DNA from: Pseudomonas entomophila
Lineage (GTDB): Bacteria > Pseudomonadota > Gammaproteobacteria > Pseudomonadales > Pseudomonadaceae
DNA: 64,000 nt
NCBI RefSeq assembly: GCF_023277925.1
Contig: NZ_CP063832.1
Location: forward strand, 4,214,501-4,278,500
Direction: 5' to 3'
The translations under genes and the position numbers were made by a program. Each line of letters begins with the position of its first letter. The stretch's first letter is position 1. Shown here piece after piece: positions 8,428 through 16,144 of the stretch. Below the pieces are notes generated by a model, which did no database searches, was not told where the DNA came from, and saw only the letters and a list, made by a program, of their open reading frames with translations.

Positions 8428-9003
8428 TCAGGCGAAAGCCAACCGCTCGATGGGTGGATGCTCGCGGTGCGCGGCCTGCCACAGGTCATAGGCTGCTTGC
8501 TCGGCCAGGTACTGACGGGCACTGCCAAGGCCGGCCAGTTCAAGGCGATAGGCCAGGTCGGCTGAGATCGCTGCGTGGCCGTTGAGCACTGTGGATAACT
8601 GGCCACGTGAGTAGCCGAGGTGGCGAGCCAGGGAAGAGACGTTCATGCCGATGGCGGGCAGGACGTCTTCGCGCAGGGCCTCGCCGGGGTGGGGCGGGTT
8701 GTGCATAGGCATGGTTTCAGCCTCCTCGTGATAGTCCAGGTAGTCGACCAACTCGACATCAGTACCGATAAAACGGAACACCAAACACCAGTTGCCCGAA
8801 ACATTTACAGCCCAGAAGGTGTTCAGCTGCCCTCGCAAGGGATGAAGGCGGTTGCCTGGGCGATCCAGATCCGAGAGGCTTTGCGCGACATCCAGCGATG
8901 CAAGCAAACGCCGCAAGAGCGCCACGTGATCAAATCGGACACCCGAGGTGTCACCCCGCAGGTGAAGTGACTTCAGGCCTTTGTGCCTGAAACTCCGGAT
9001 CAT
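8428..9003 (-). CDS. HigB-HigA toxin-antitoxin fusion protein
   Basis: One 191-residue frame. Residues 1-92 match the HigB/RelE-like toxin (MIRSFRHKGL start, PGNRLHPLRG, NWCLVFRF, VELVDYLDYH end), normally an mRNA-cutting ribosome-dependent endonuclease that stops at the DYH end. Here no stop occurs and the frame continues EEAET into a full HigA-type antitoxin (residues 98-191: MPMHNPPHPGEALRED, then the XRE helix-turn-helix). The antitoxin keeps its own ATG at 8712 with GAGGAGG 8 bases before it, so free antitoxin is probably also made. Upstream, a promoter overlaps a perfect inverted repeat that suits autorepression. A sequencing error creating the fusion is possible, but no homopolymer lies at the junction. 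Confidence 0.82.
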   Translation of the reverse strand: MIRSFRHKGLKSLHLRGDTSGVRFDHVALLRRLLASLDVAQSLSDLDRPGNRLHPLRGQLNTFWAVNVSGNWCLVFRFIGTDVELVDYLDYHEEAETMPMHNPPHPGEALREDVLPAIGMNVSSLARHLGYSRGQLSTVLNGHAAISADLAYRLELAGLGSARQYLAEQAAYDLWQAAHREHPPIERLAFA

Positions 9004-9012
9004 GGTTGCCGA

Positions 9013-9041
9013 AGTGTAAGGCCATACCTTACACCCTTCAA
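9013..9041 (-). promoter_or_regulatory. higBA promoter and autorepression operator
   Basis: On the minus strand, -35 TTGAAG (9041-9036), a 17-base spacer and -10 TACACT (9018-9013) lie just before the fused gene. The perfect inverted repeat GTGTAAGG-N5-CCTTACAC (9014-9034) fills the spacer and part of the -10 box. That is where a HigA dimer would block RNA polymerase. The transcript would have an almost absent 5' leader. Confidence 0.65.
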
Positions 9042-9318
9042 GGCTGCTTGAGTCATGATGCGTTCCTGGCGAAAAGAGAGAGAGAACGCAGTTTGGCGAC
9101 TCCGATCAATGTGATGAGAGCCCTCGCTCTCTGGAGGCCGTGTCAGATCAGTCCTGAACTGCTGCGGGTAGCTGGCGACCCCAAGTTCAATCAAGCCCGG
9201 CCATTTCCTACCGACTCTGAAGCCCTTTCTCATTGGGCAATCTACACCCCAGGAAATACCCTACGAAATCTGTCGATTCCCGTCTGATTGTCCGGGGAAA
9301 TCATGCCCTCTAGGATCT
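9042..9318. other. Intergenic stretch without a supported gene
   Basis: No frame here has a good start site or recognisable product. A short 19-codon frame from 9056 (MMRSWRKERENAVW...) is present but unsupported. The rest shows no clear signal. Confidence 0.5.
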
Positions 9319-9461
9319 CCCGGTCGCTGTCGGTTCAGCGATCGGGTGTGGAAACCCGGCTGGTTGGTTATCGGATTGTTGTCGTGACGGCAGCTGTACA
9401 CGGGAGGCCTCAAGGCCTACCGGGGTTCTCCGATGACCTGGTTTTCCACCCTGTGTACAGC
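9319..9461 (+). promoter_or_regulatory. Structured leader upstream of the DUF3077 gene
   Basis: Two long stems are visible. An 11-bp hairpin pairs 9319-9329 with 9336-9346 (CCCGGTCGCTG with CAGCGATCGGG, one G-U). A second element has outer stem GCTGTACAC (9393-9401) paired with GTGTACAGC (9453-9461), continued by GGG/CCC after one bulged T, enclosing the small hairpin AGGCC-TCAA-GGCCT (9405-9418). It ends about 55 bases before the start codon. This looks like a conserved RNA or repeat-derived leader rather than coding DNA. Confidence 0.55.
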
Positions 9462-9517
9462 CGCCACCCTTCGCGTGGAAACGGACGGTGCCGGTCAATT
9501 TCTATCGGAGTTTGACC

Positions 9518-9811
9518 ATGAAAAAGATCGTCCCCGACCCACCCCTCCCCGACACCCGCCACCACCCCTTCGGCAAATGCGACGCCGGCCACCCACCGCT
9601 GTTCGCGGTCAACCCGAACATCAATGCCCACGACGCCCTGGTGCATGTCGCCGAATACCTGCGCAGCGCCTACAACGTTGGCTATAAAGCCCTCGACCAC
9701 ATGGACGACACGGGCAAGAGCCTGTTGTGGGCCAACCTGCATGCGGTCGAGATGGCCGAGGGGCTGACGGAGGCGATACTCCAAGGCATCGAGTGCGGGA
9801 GCGCCAACTGA
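9518..9811 (+). CDS. DUF3077 family protein
   Basis: 97 residues beginning MKKIVPDPPLPD, with GKCDAGHPPLFAV and a helical C-terminal half (DALVHVAEYLRSAYNVGYKA, LLWANLHAVEMAEGL). These are the features of DUF3077, a family found in several copies per genome in Pseudomonas, of unknown function. The ATG is supported by CGGAG 8 bases upstream. The preceding 200 bases hold a strongly structured element. No membrane segment or signal peptide is present, so it is probably cytoplasmic. Confidence 0.75.
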   Translation: MKKIVPDPPLPDTRHHPFGKCDAGHPPLFAVNPNINAHDALVHVAEYLRSAYNVGYKALDHMDDTGKSLLWANLHAVEMAEGLTEAILQGIECGSAN

Positions 9812-10020
9812 CTCGGCCCCCCCTGTTGATAACCTCTTGCGAGATAGGCTGGCCTACTCACGGGTCGGCCTTTGCATACAGCCTGAAGCACAAGACTTCT
9901 AACGCTTCCGAAGTCCCGGTCCTAGAACTGCGTAGGACGCTTCCCTAACTGTTCAACGCACGAAAAATACCGCCCTCCAACTGCTAGCGTGCGGGCTTCC
10001 ATTTACAAGGAAGTCTCACG

Positions 10021-10122
10021 ATGACCTTTCGTATCAACAGCTTCGGTAAAGGCCAGGGATTGGACGGCGACCGCACTACTGGGGTTCTAATTTCCGCTGG
10101 CATGATCACATTTGCTGACTGA
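10021..10122 (+). CDS. Small ORF, 33 residues, unknown
   Basis: ATG at 10021 is preceded by AAGGAAG at good spacing and reads MTFRINSFGKGQGL and on to a TGA at 10120. The product matches nothing I recognise. It could be a genuine small protein, or the N-terminal remnant of a longer gene. It lies upstream of the AT-richer membrane protein gene and overlaps none of it. Confidence 0.35.
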   Translation: MTFRINSFGKGQGLDGDRTTGVLISAGMITFAD

Positions 10123-10144
10123 CAAAAAATCACCTTATGGAACA

Positions 10145-10759
10145 ATGAGCACCATGCAAACTGCACCAACGACTACCATCGAATCCTCAACAGCACACGT
10201 ATCTCCAGCTTCACAACCCTTCAGAAAGTTCCATATCGTATCCATTCCAAAACTCATCATAATGATAAGTTTCTCCCTCGGCATCTATACCAGCTACTGG
10301 TACTACCGCCACTGGATGCTCTACCGCGGCCAACAGGGTTTTAAGTGGGTACCTTTGCTGTGCGCCATAGCGGCCCCCATAATGATATATCCATTAATGA
10401 AGCGCATCGTACGCAAGAACCTGGACATGGGCCATGTGCTCGACTGCTCGGCACTGAGCGTCACATTAATGTTCTGGCTGCCTTGTTTACTGTTAGTCGC
10501 GGGGGTCGTCTCGTTTACAGACACCCCTGAAACATCGTTAGCACTCTCACTCATGATCCTCCTACCGCTGTTATCCATATGCTGTACCAGCTTGCCATTG
10601 GTGGCAATGATACAGTTGCAGCAAACCGCCAACAGGTGCGAAGGCGATGAGTTGGGACAGAGTAATGCACGGATAACTTGGGCAAATGGCCTCTGGATCA
10701 TTTTCAGCTGGTTACCCTTCCTCGCGCTGCTAGGTTTTGTGCTCACATTGCTTCCATAA
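10145..10759 (+). CDS. Membrane protein with DUF4234-like N-terminal motif
   Basis: 204 residues with four to five hydrophobic segments (about 30-50, 75-95, 105-130, 140-165 and 180-204). The first carries LGIYTSYWYYRHW, like the TLGIYxxYWFY motif of DUF4234 membrane proteins of unknown function. Start ATG 10145 is one of several close options (10154 also in frame); only a weak GGA precedes. Base composition is clearly AT-richer, with rarer codons (ATA, TTA) than the neighbours, which suggests acquisition by transfer. A strong bidirectional terminator follows. Confidence 0.6.
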   Translation: MSTMQTAPTTTIESSTAHVSPASQPFRKFHIVSIPKLIIMISFSLGIYTSYWYYRHWMLYRGQQGFKWVPLLCAIAAPIMIYPLMKRIVRKNLDMGHVLDCSALSVTLMFWLPCLLLVAGVVSFTDTPETSLALSLMILLPLLSICCTSLPLVAMIQLQQTANRCEGDELGQSNARITWANGLWIIFSWLPFLALLGFVLTLLP

Positions 10760-10804
10760 ATGTATTCGCCCTAATTTTCATCATCCACACGCCCCATAAA
10801 AACC

Positions 10805-10837
10805 AAAGGCCGGCATTCTTGGAGAATGCCGGCCTTT
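10805..10837. terminator. Bidirectional intrinsic terminator
   Basis: AAAGGCCGGCATTCT-TGG-AGAATGCCGGCCTTT is a perfect 15-bp inverted repeat between the convergent membrane-protein and ycaC genes, giving a T run on both strands. Confidence 0.85.
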
Positions 10838-10855
10838 CATACAACTAGGTTTCAA

Positions 10856-11485
10856 TCACTTGCCCGCAGTCAGCGCGTTATAGCTGGTGATCAGGTTGCG
10901 GTAGTCGGGGATGTGGTTGGAGAACAGTGCCGCCAGCCCTTCAACGTCGTTACGCCAGTCGCGGTGCAGCTCACAGGCCACACCGAACCAGGTCATCAGC
11001 TGCGCACCGGCCTGGCTCATGCGGTTGTGCGCGGCGTCGCGGGTCATTTCGTTGAAGGTGCCGGAAGCGTCGGTGACCACGAACACCTCGAACTCCTCTT
11101 CCAGGGCCGCCAGCGCCGGGAAGGCCACGCACACTTCAGTTACCACGCCGGCGATGATCAGCTGCTTCTTGCCGGTGGCCTTCACGGCCTTGACGAAGTC
11201 TTCGTTGTCCCAGGCGTTGATCTGGCCGGGGCGGGCGATATACGGGGCATCCGGGAACAGCGCCTTGAGCTCCGGCACCAGCGGGCCGTTGGGGCCTTGC
11301 TCGAAGCTGGTGGTGAGGATGGTCGGCAGGTTGAAGTACTTGGCAAGGTCGGCCAGGGCCAGCACGTTGTTCTTGAAACGGTCCGGCTCGATGTCGCGCA
11401 CCAGCGACAGCAGGCCAGCCTGGTGGTCCACCAGCAGTACGGCGGCGTCATCTTTGTTCAGACGGTTGTAGGTGAATTTGCTCAT
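10856..11485 (-). CDS. ycaC: YcaC-type isochorismatase-fold cysteine hydrolase, copy 1
   Basis: 209 residues, very like E. coli YcaC throughout as I recall it (VLLVDHQAGLLSLVRDIEPD, FSNHIPDYRNL). Catalytic Asp20 and nucleophile Cys119 in VVTEVCVAF are present. The physiological substrate of YcaC is not established; isochorismatase-fold enzymes cleave amide, carbamate or vinyl-ether bonds. ATG 11485 follows AGGAG. A second gene at 15386-16015 encodes a protein differing, by my reading, only at residue 3 (Lys here, Thr there), while the DNA shows scattered silent changes. It is divergent from the LysR gene at 11710, with an inverted repeat between them. Confidence 0.9.
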   Translation of the reverse strand: MSKFTYNRLNKDDAAVLLVDHQAGLLSLVRDIEPDRFKNNVLALADLAKYFNLPTILTTSFEQGPNGPLVPELKALFPDAPYIARPGQINAWDNEDFVKAVKATGKKQLIIAGVVTEVCVAFPALAALEEEFEVFVVTDASGTFNEMTRDAAHNRMSQAGAQLMTWFGVACELHRDWRNDVEGLAALFSNHIPDYRNLITSYNALTAGK

Positions 11486-11579
11486 GGTCGTTGCTCCTAA
11501 GGGGGTTGGTGTTTCGCGTTGATGAGAAAAGATTAGATTCGTTACCTTTGGACCGGTAGACTGCAAAAATTGGCTTTAG

Positions 11580-11597
11580 CGTTCTGTTTTATGAACG
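11580..11597. promoter_or_regulatory. Candidate LysR operator, ycaC copy 1
   Basis: CGTTC-N8-GAACG, an inverted repeat about 95 bases upstream of ycaC copy 1 and 113 bases upstream of the LysR gene. The same repeat, in the same flanking context, lies upstream of copy 2 at 16127-16144. Confidence 0.5.
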
Positions 11598-11616
11598 ATA
11601 GATAGCGAATGACCTT

Positions 11617-11652
11617 ACCGGCCTCTTCGCCGGCAAAGCCGGCTCCTACAGG
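11617..11652. repeat. Single REP element
   Basis: CCGGCCTCTTCGCCGGC..GCCGGCTCCTACAGG, one REP unit in the divergent region between ycaC copy 1 and the LysR gene. Confidence 0.75.
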
Positions 11653-11709
11653 TACGGCGCAACCCTTGCAGAGGCCGGCACAGGCAGCCCAAAATCCGGA
11701 GACCGCCCC

Positions 11710-12621
11710 ATGGAAGACCTCAACTCCCTCTACTACTTCACCCAGGTGGTCGAGCACGGTGGCTTCGCCCCGGCCGGCCGGGCCCTGAACATGCCCAAGT
11801 CCAAGCTCAGCCGGCGCATCGCCGACCTGGAGGAGCGCCTGGGCGTGCGCCTGCTGCACCGCACCAGCCGGCACTGCTCGCTGACCGAGATCGGCCAGGC
11901 CTACTACAACCGCTGCCTGGCCATGCGCGTGGAGGCCGAAGGCGCTGCCGAGATCATCGAACGCAACCGCAGCGAACCGCGCGGGCTGGTGCGCGTCAGT
12001 TGCCCGACCACGCTGCTCAACTCCTGGGTCGGGCCGATGCTGACCCGCTACATGCTCAAGTACCCACAGGTTGAGCTGTTCATCGAGAGCACCAACCGCC
12101 GGGTCGACCTGCTGCACGAGGGCTTCGACATCGCCCTGCGCGTGCGCTTCCCGCCGTTGGAGAACACCGACATGGTGATGAAGGTGCTGAGCAACAGCAC
12201 CCAGTGCCTGGTAGGCCATCCATCATTCCTCGAACAGCTGCCGGCAGGTTTCGACCCACAACAACTGAGCACGCTGCCCAGCCTGCATTGGGGTGGTGCC
12301 CAGCGCGAATACCAGTGGGAGCTGTTCCAGGGCGAGGACAGGGCGCGCAGCCTGGTGATCCCGCACAAGCCGCGCATGGTCACCGATGACCTGTTCGCGC
12401 TGCGTCACTTCGTGGTCGCGGGGGTGGGCATCGCACACCTGCCACGGGTGGCGGTGCGTGAGGACCTGGCAGCCGGGCGCCTGGTAGAGATGCTGCCGGA
12501 CTGGCAGCCGCGCTGCGGGATCGTGCATGCGATATTCCCGTCACGGCGGGGGTTGCTGCCGTCGGTGCGGGCGTTGATCGATCACCTGGCGGAAGAGTTC
12601 GCGGTCAGCGATATGGCGTGA
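11710..12621 (+). CDS. LysR-family transcriptional regulator (ycaC locus)
   Basis: 303 residues. N-terminal winged helix-turn-helix (FTQVVEHGGFAPAGRALNMP, KSKLSRRIADLEERLG) is followed by a LysR substrate-binding domain (from about residue 90, including VGIAHLPRVAVREDLAAGRLV). It resembles the DsdC/AaeR-like group with the TSRHCSLTEIGQAYY hinge. GGAG lies 9 bases before the ATG. It is transcribed away from ycaC copy 1, and inverted repeats shared by both ycaC promoters suggest it controls both copies and hence the downstream amidohydrolase operon. The inducer is unknown. Confidence 0.88.
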   Translation: MEDLNSLYYFTQVVEHGGFAPAGRALNMPKSKLSRRIADLEERLGVRLLHRTSRHCSLTEIGQAYYNRCLAMRVEAEGAAEIIERNRSEPRGLVRVSCPTTLLNSWVGPMLTRYMLKYPQVELFIESTNRRVDLLHEGFDIALRVRFPPLENTDMVMKVLSNSTQCLVGHPSFLEQLPAGFDPQQLSTLPSLHWGGAQREYQWELFQGEDRARSLVIPHKPRMVTDDLFALRHFVVAGVGIAHLPRVAVREDLAAGRLVEMLPDWQPRCGIVHAIFPSRRGLLPSVRALIDHLAEEFAVSDMA

Positions 12622-12638
12622 GGCGTTGGCTGGCAGTT

Positions 12639-12732
12639 GCGGCCTATTCGCGGGTAACCCCGCGTCCACAGCGGCCAGCGCAATCCCTGTAGGAGCGGGT
12701 TTACCCGCGAAAGGGCCGCAAAGCGGCCCCCG
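12639..12732. repeat. REP pair
   Basis: GCGGCCTATTCGCGGG..CCCGCG on the left and TGTAGGAGCGGGTTTACCCGC..GGGCCGCAAAGCGGCCC on the right, a variant REP doublet between the convergent LysR and amidohydrolase genes. Its GC-rich inverted ends may also stop transcription. Confidence 0.7.
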
Positions 12733-12738
12733 TTTCAC

Positions 12739-14712
12739 TCAGAACGCAAAGCAGGAACAGCCCAACGCTCCCCAGAACCCCTGGAAGTCGCTGACCGGCA
12801 CACTGGAATGCCGCGCCTTCTCATGGCTGTGCGCATGCACCCCACAAGGCCCGACGCACTGGTGCACCGCTGCGGCCAGCGGTGCGCCAGCTCGCCAGTG
12901 CCCCGGTACCTTCACCACCGGCGACCACTCTGGCACCACCGGGATCTGCGCCGGCCCCAGCTTCTCGAAGTCACCGGCGCCATACACCACCTTGCCGTCG
13001 ACCACGGTCAGCACCGACTCGATCCACTTGATCGCCTCTTCCTCGACGCTGAAGAAGTCCGCCGACAGCGCCGCCAGGTCGGCCAGCTGGCCCACCTTGA
13101 TCTGCCCTTTCTTACCCTGCTCGCTGGAGAACCAGGCGCTGCCGTGGGTGAACAGCTGCAGCGCGACGTCACGGCTCAGACCACCGTCCGGGTACAGCTC
13201 CAGCCCACCAACGGTCTTGCCGCTGACCATCCAGTACAACGAGGTCCAGGGGTTGTAGCTGGACACCCGGGTGGCATCGGTGCCCGCGCCAACCGGCACG
13301 CCCTCGGCCAGCATGCGCTTGATCGGCGGGGTCGCCTCGGCGGCCTTGGCGCCATAACGCTCGACGAAGTATTCGCCCTGGAACGCCATGCGGTCCTGGA
13401 TGGCGATACCACCGCCCAGCGCCCTCACCCGCTCGATGTTCTTCGGTGTGATGGTCTCGCAATGGTCGAAGAACCACGGCAGGCCATTGAACGGGATATC
13501 GCGGTCGACCTTCTCGAACACGTCGAGCATGCGCGAGATGGACTCGTCGTAAGTGGCGTGCAGGCGGAACGGCCAGCGCTGCTCGACCAGGTGGCGCACC
13601 ACCGGTTCCAGCTCCTGCTCCATGGTCTGCGGCAGGTCCGGGCGGGGTTCGAGGAAGTCCTCGAAGTCAGCCGCCGAGAACACCAGCATCTCGCCGGCGC
13701 CGTTGTGGCGCAGGAAGTCGTTGCCATCCCCAGGCTTGACCTTCTGCGTCCAGTTCTTGAAGTCGGCCAGCTCTTCCTTGGGCTTCTGGGTGAACAGGTT
13801 GTAGGCGATGCGCACAGTCAGCTGACCGTTGTCGGCCAGTTCCTGGATCACCTGATAGTCATCCGGGTAGTTCTGATAACCGCCGCCGGCATCGATGGCG
13901 CTGGTCAGCCCCAGCCGGTTGAGCTCACGCATGAACTGGCGGGTGGAATTGACCTGGTACTCCAGCGGCAGCTTCGGCCCCTTGGCCAGGGTGGCGTAGA
14001 GGATGGCGGCATTGGGCCGGGCGATGAGCATGCCGGTGGGGTTGCCGAACTTGTCGCGCTGGATCTCGCCACCGGGCGGGTTGGGCGTGTCCTTGGTGTA
14101 GCCGACCGCCCGGAGCGCGGCGCGGTTGAGCAGCGCGCGGTCGTACAGGTGGAGGATGAACACCGGGGTGTCGGGCGCGGCCTGGTTGATTTCTTCCAGG
14201 GTGGGTAGGCGCTTTTCGGCGAACTGGAATTCGTTCCAGCCCCCGACCACCCGCACCCACTGCGGGGTCGGCGTACGGTCGGCCTGGTCCTTGAGCATGC
14301 GCAGGGCGTCGGCCAGCGATGGCACGCCCTCCCAGCGCAGCTCCAGGTTGTAGTTCAGCCCACCGCGGATCAGGTGCAGGTGCGAGTCGTTCAGGCCCGG
14401 GATCACCGTGCGCTGCTTGAGGTCGATGATCTGCGTGCTGCTGCCTTTATGGGCCATGGCCTCGGCGTCGCTGCCCACGGCGATGAACTTGCCGTCCTTG
14501 ATGGCGACGGCGCTGGCCTGGGGTTTCTCGCGGTCGACGGTGTGCAGTCGGCCATTGAACAGGATGAGGTCGGCGGACATGGGATCTCCTGAAATAGCGG
14601 CATGGGCGGAAGAGGTGAACGGCAATGCGCTCCACAGCGCGCCGGCGGCACCGAGCACGGTGCTGGTGGCGAGGAACTGGCGGCGGCTCGGGTCGGTGGG
14701 GTCCTGGCTCAT
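12739..14712 (-). CDS. Tat-exported YtcJ-like amidohydrolase
   Basis: 657 residues. A twin-arginine signal (SRRQFLATS, then an Ala-rich core ending SAHA) is followed by amidohydrolase family 3: LFNGRLHTVDREKP, the metal site DSHLHLIRGG, mid-domain His residues, GAGTDATRVSSYNPW, and VGQLADLAALSADFF near the C-terminal composite domain. The tail has CVGPCGVHAHSH and ends GCSCFAF, a Cys/His-rich end. It should hydrolyse a C-N bond in the periplasm; the substrate is unknown. CGGAGAG supports the ATG. It is last in a unit ycaC-ABM-amidohydrolase with gaps of 57 and 64 bases. Confidence 0.87.
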   Translation of the reverse strand: MSQDPTDPSRRQFLATSTVLGAAGALWSALPFTSSAHAAISGDPMSADLILFNGRLHTVDREKPQASAVAIKDGKFIAVGSDAEAMAHKGSSTQIIDLKQRTVIPGLNDSHLHLIRGGLNYNLELRWEGVPSLADALRMLKDQADRTPTPQWVRVVGGWNEFQFAEKRLPTLEEINQAAPDTPVFILHLYDRALLNRAALRAVGYTKDTPNPPGGEIQRDKFGNPTGMLIARPNAAILYATLAKGPKLPLEYQVNSTRQFMRELNRLGLTSAIDAGGGYQNYPDDYQVIQELADNGQLTVRIAYNLFTQKPKEELADFKNWTQKVKPGDGNDFLRHNGAGEMLVFSAADFEDFLEPRPDLPQTMEQELEPVVRHLVEQRWPFRLHATYDESISRMLDVFEKVDRDIPFNGLPWFFDHCETITPKNIERVRALGGGIAIQDRMAFQGEYFVERYGAKAAEATPPIKRMLAEGVPVGAGTDATRVSSYNPWTSLYWMVSGKTVGGLELYPDGGLSRDVALQLFTHGSAWFSSEQGKKGQIKVGQLADLAALSADFFSVEEEAIKWIESVLTVVDGKVVYGAGDFEKLGPAQIPVVPEWSPVVKVPGHWRAGAPLAAAVHQCVGPCGVHAHSHEKARHSSVPVSDFQGFWGALGCSCFAF

Positions 14713-14776
14713 GGTGCTCTCCGTCCGGGTGGTTTCGGCAGGCGGTTGAAGGCTAGCAATGGATCGCGGCAGGCGC

Positions 14777-15328
14777 TCAGCGACGCAACCAGCCGGCGCA
14801 GCGGCGCGTCACCCAGGGCATGATGAAGAACACCACCGGGAGGATGACGCAGAGGTTGACCAGCAGGTTGCTCGGCAAGCGTGCGCCCAGCAGCGGAAAG
14901 TGCTGGAACAGCGGCGCCAGCAGCATCGGCACCAGCAGTGTCAGCGGGCAGATCACCAGGTAGGTGAGCACGGCCTGCTTCCAGCGCGGCGGTGGCGTCG
15001 CTCCGCCGCTGGACGGTGTGAACCAGAACTCCGGGTCGTCATGCACCTGGGTCTGGTCGCCCTCCTCCAGCAGCGGCAGCACTTCGGCGACCAGCGCCTG
15101 GCGTTCGGCGGAATCGACCCAGGCCTGCAACTGGCCGGCCTCGGCGAAGCGCACGATGGTGGTGAACTGGCGGCCGCCGTCATCCGGGCGGATCACGTTC
15201 ACATCCAGGTGCCCGGGTTGCTGGCGGGCCACGCCAACGGTGTGCCTGAGCCAGGCTTCGTAGCGCGCCAGGGCCTCGGCGCGAACCTTGTGCTGGATGA
15301 CCAGCGTGACCACGGTGCTGTTGTTCAT
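14777..15328 (-). CDS. ABM-domain protein with C-terminal membrane segments
   Basis: 183 residues. Residues 1-100 form an antibiotic-biosynthesis-monooxygenase-like (ABM) dimeric alpha/beta barrel (VTLVIQHKVRAEALARYEAW, GHLDVNVIRPDD, VRFAEAGQLQAW). Residues about 115-175 hold two hydrophobic segments with a basic end (TRRCAGWLRR). This ABM-plus-two-TM layout occurs in small proteobacterial membrane proteins of unknown role. The central member of the ycaC-ABM-amidohydrolase unit, so a shared substrate is likely. Only a weak AGGT precedes the ATG. Confidence 0.75.
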   Translation of the reverse strand: MNNSTVVTLVIQHKVRAEALARYEAWLRHTVGVARQQPGHLDVNVIRPDDGGRQFTTIVRFAEAGQLQAWVDSAERQALVAEVLPLLEEGDQTQVHDDPEFWFTPSSGGATPPPRWKQAVLTYLVICPLTLLVPMLLAPLFQHFPLLGARLPSNLLVNLCVILPVVFFIMPWVTRRCAGWLRR

Positions 15329-15385
15329 CGCGGTGTACCTGAGCGAGGTGGGCCAGGCGCCGAGGATGGCGCCTGGCGGGGCGGC

Positions 15386-16015
15386 TTACTTGCCGGCGGT
15401 CAGGGCGTTGTAGCTGGTGATCAGGTTGCGGTAGTCGGGGATGTGGTTGGAGAACAGCGCCGCCAGCCCTTCAACATCATTACGCCAGTCGCGGTGCAGC
15501 TCACAGGCCACGCCGAACCAGGTCATCAGTTGCGCGCCGGCCTGGCTCATGCGGTTGTGGGCCGCGTCGCGGGTCATTTCGTTGAAGGTGCCGGAAGCGT
15601 CGGTGACCACGAACACCTCGAACTCTTCCTCCAAGGCCGCCAGCGCCGGGAACGCCACGCACACCTCGGTCACCACGCCGGCGATGATCAGTTGCTTCTT
15701 GCCGGTGGCCTTCACCGCCTTGACGAAGTCTTCGTTGTCCCAGGCGTTGATCTGGCCGGGGCGGGCGATGTACGGGGCGTCCGGGAACAGTGCTTTCAGC
15801 TCCGGCACCAGCGGGCCGTTGGGGCCTTGTTCGAAGCTGGTGGTGAGGATGGTCGGCAGGTTGAAGTACTTGGCAAGGTCGGCCAGGGCCAGCACGTTGT
15901 TCTTGAAGCGGTCCGGCTCGATGTCGCGCACCAGCGACAGCAGGCCAGCCTGGTGGTCTACCAGCAGTACGGCGGCGTCGTCTTTGTTCAGGCGGTTGTA
16001 GGTGAATGTGCTCAT
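15386..16015 (-). CDS. ycaC: YcaC-type isochorismatase-fold cysteine hydrolase, copy 2
   Basis: 209 residues, same catalytic Asp20 and Cys119 as copy 1 and only residue 3 different by my comparison. The start follows GGGAG and ATG 16015. About 110 bases upstream of the start are also similar to the region upstream of copy 1 (shared GTTTCGCGTTGATG and AAAATTGGC blocks plus the CGTTC..GAACG repeat), so the duplication included the promoter. Unlike copy 1, this copy heads an operon with the ABM-domain and amidohydrolase genes. The two copies are direct repeats about 4.5 kb apart and could recombine. Confidence 0.9.
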   Translation of the reverse strand: MSTFTYNRLNKDDAAVLLVDHQAGLLSLVRDIEPDRFKNNVLALADLAKYFNLPTILTTSFEQGPNGPLVPELKALFPDAPYIARPGQINAWDNEDFVKAVKATGKKQLIIAGVVTEVCVAFPALAALEEEFEVFVVTDASGTFNEMTRDAAHNRMSQAGAQLMTWFGVACELHRDWRNDVEGLAALFSNHIPDYRNLITSYNALTAGK

Positions 16016-16126
16016 GGTCGTTGCTCCCAAAGGTGTGTGATTGTCGTTGCCATCGGTGTTTCGCGTTGATGGGCAAAGATTAGAATCATCACCTTTGAGG
16101 CGGTAGACGGTGAAAATTGGCCATAG

Positions 16127-16144
16127 CGTTCTATTTCAAGAACG
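16127..16144. promoter_or_regulatory. Candidate LysR operator, ycaC copy 2
   Basis: CGTTC-N8-GAACG, the counterpart of the repeat at 11580-11597, about 112 bases upstream of ycaC copy 2 and flanked by related sequence. Confidence 0.5.

Noticed and set aside
9006..9287. 93-residue plus-strand frame from a TTG
   Set aside because: Starts inside the higBA promoter, has no ribosome-binding site and no recognisable product.
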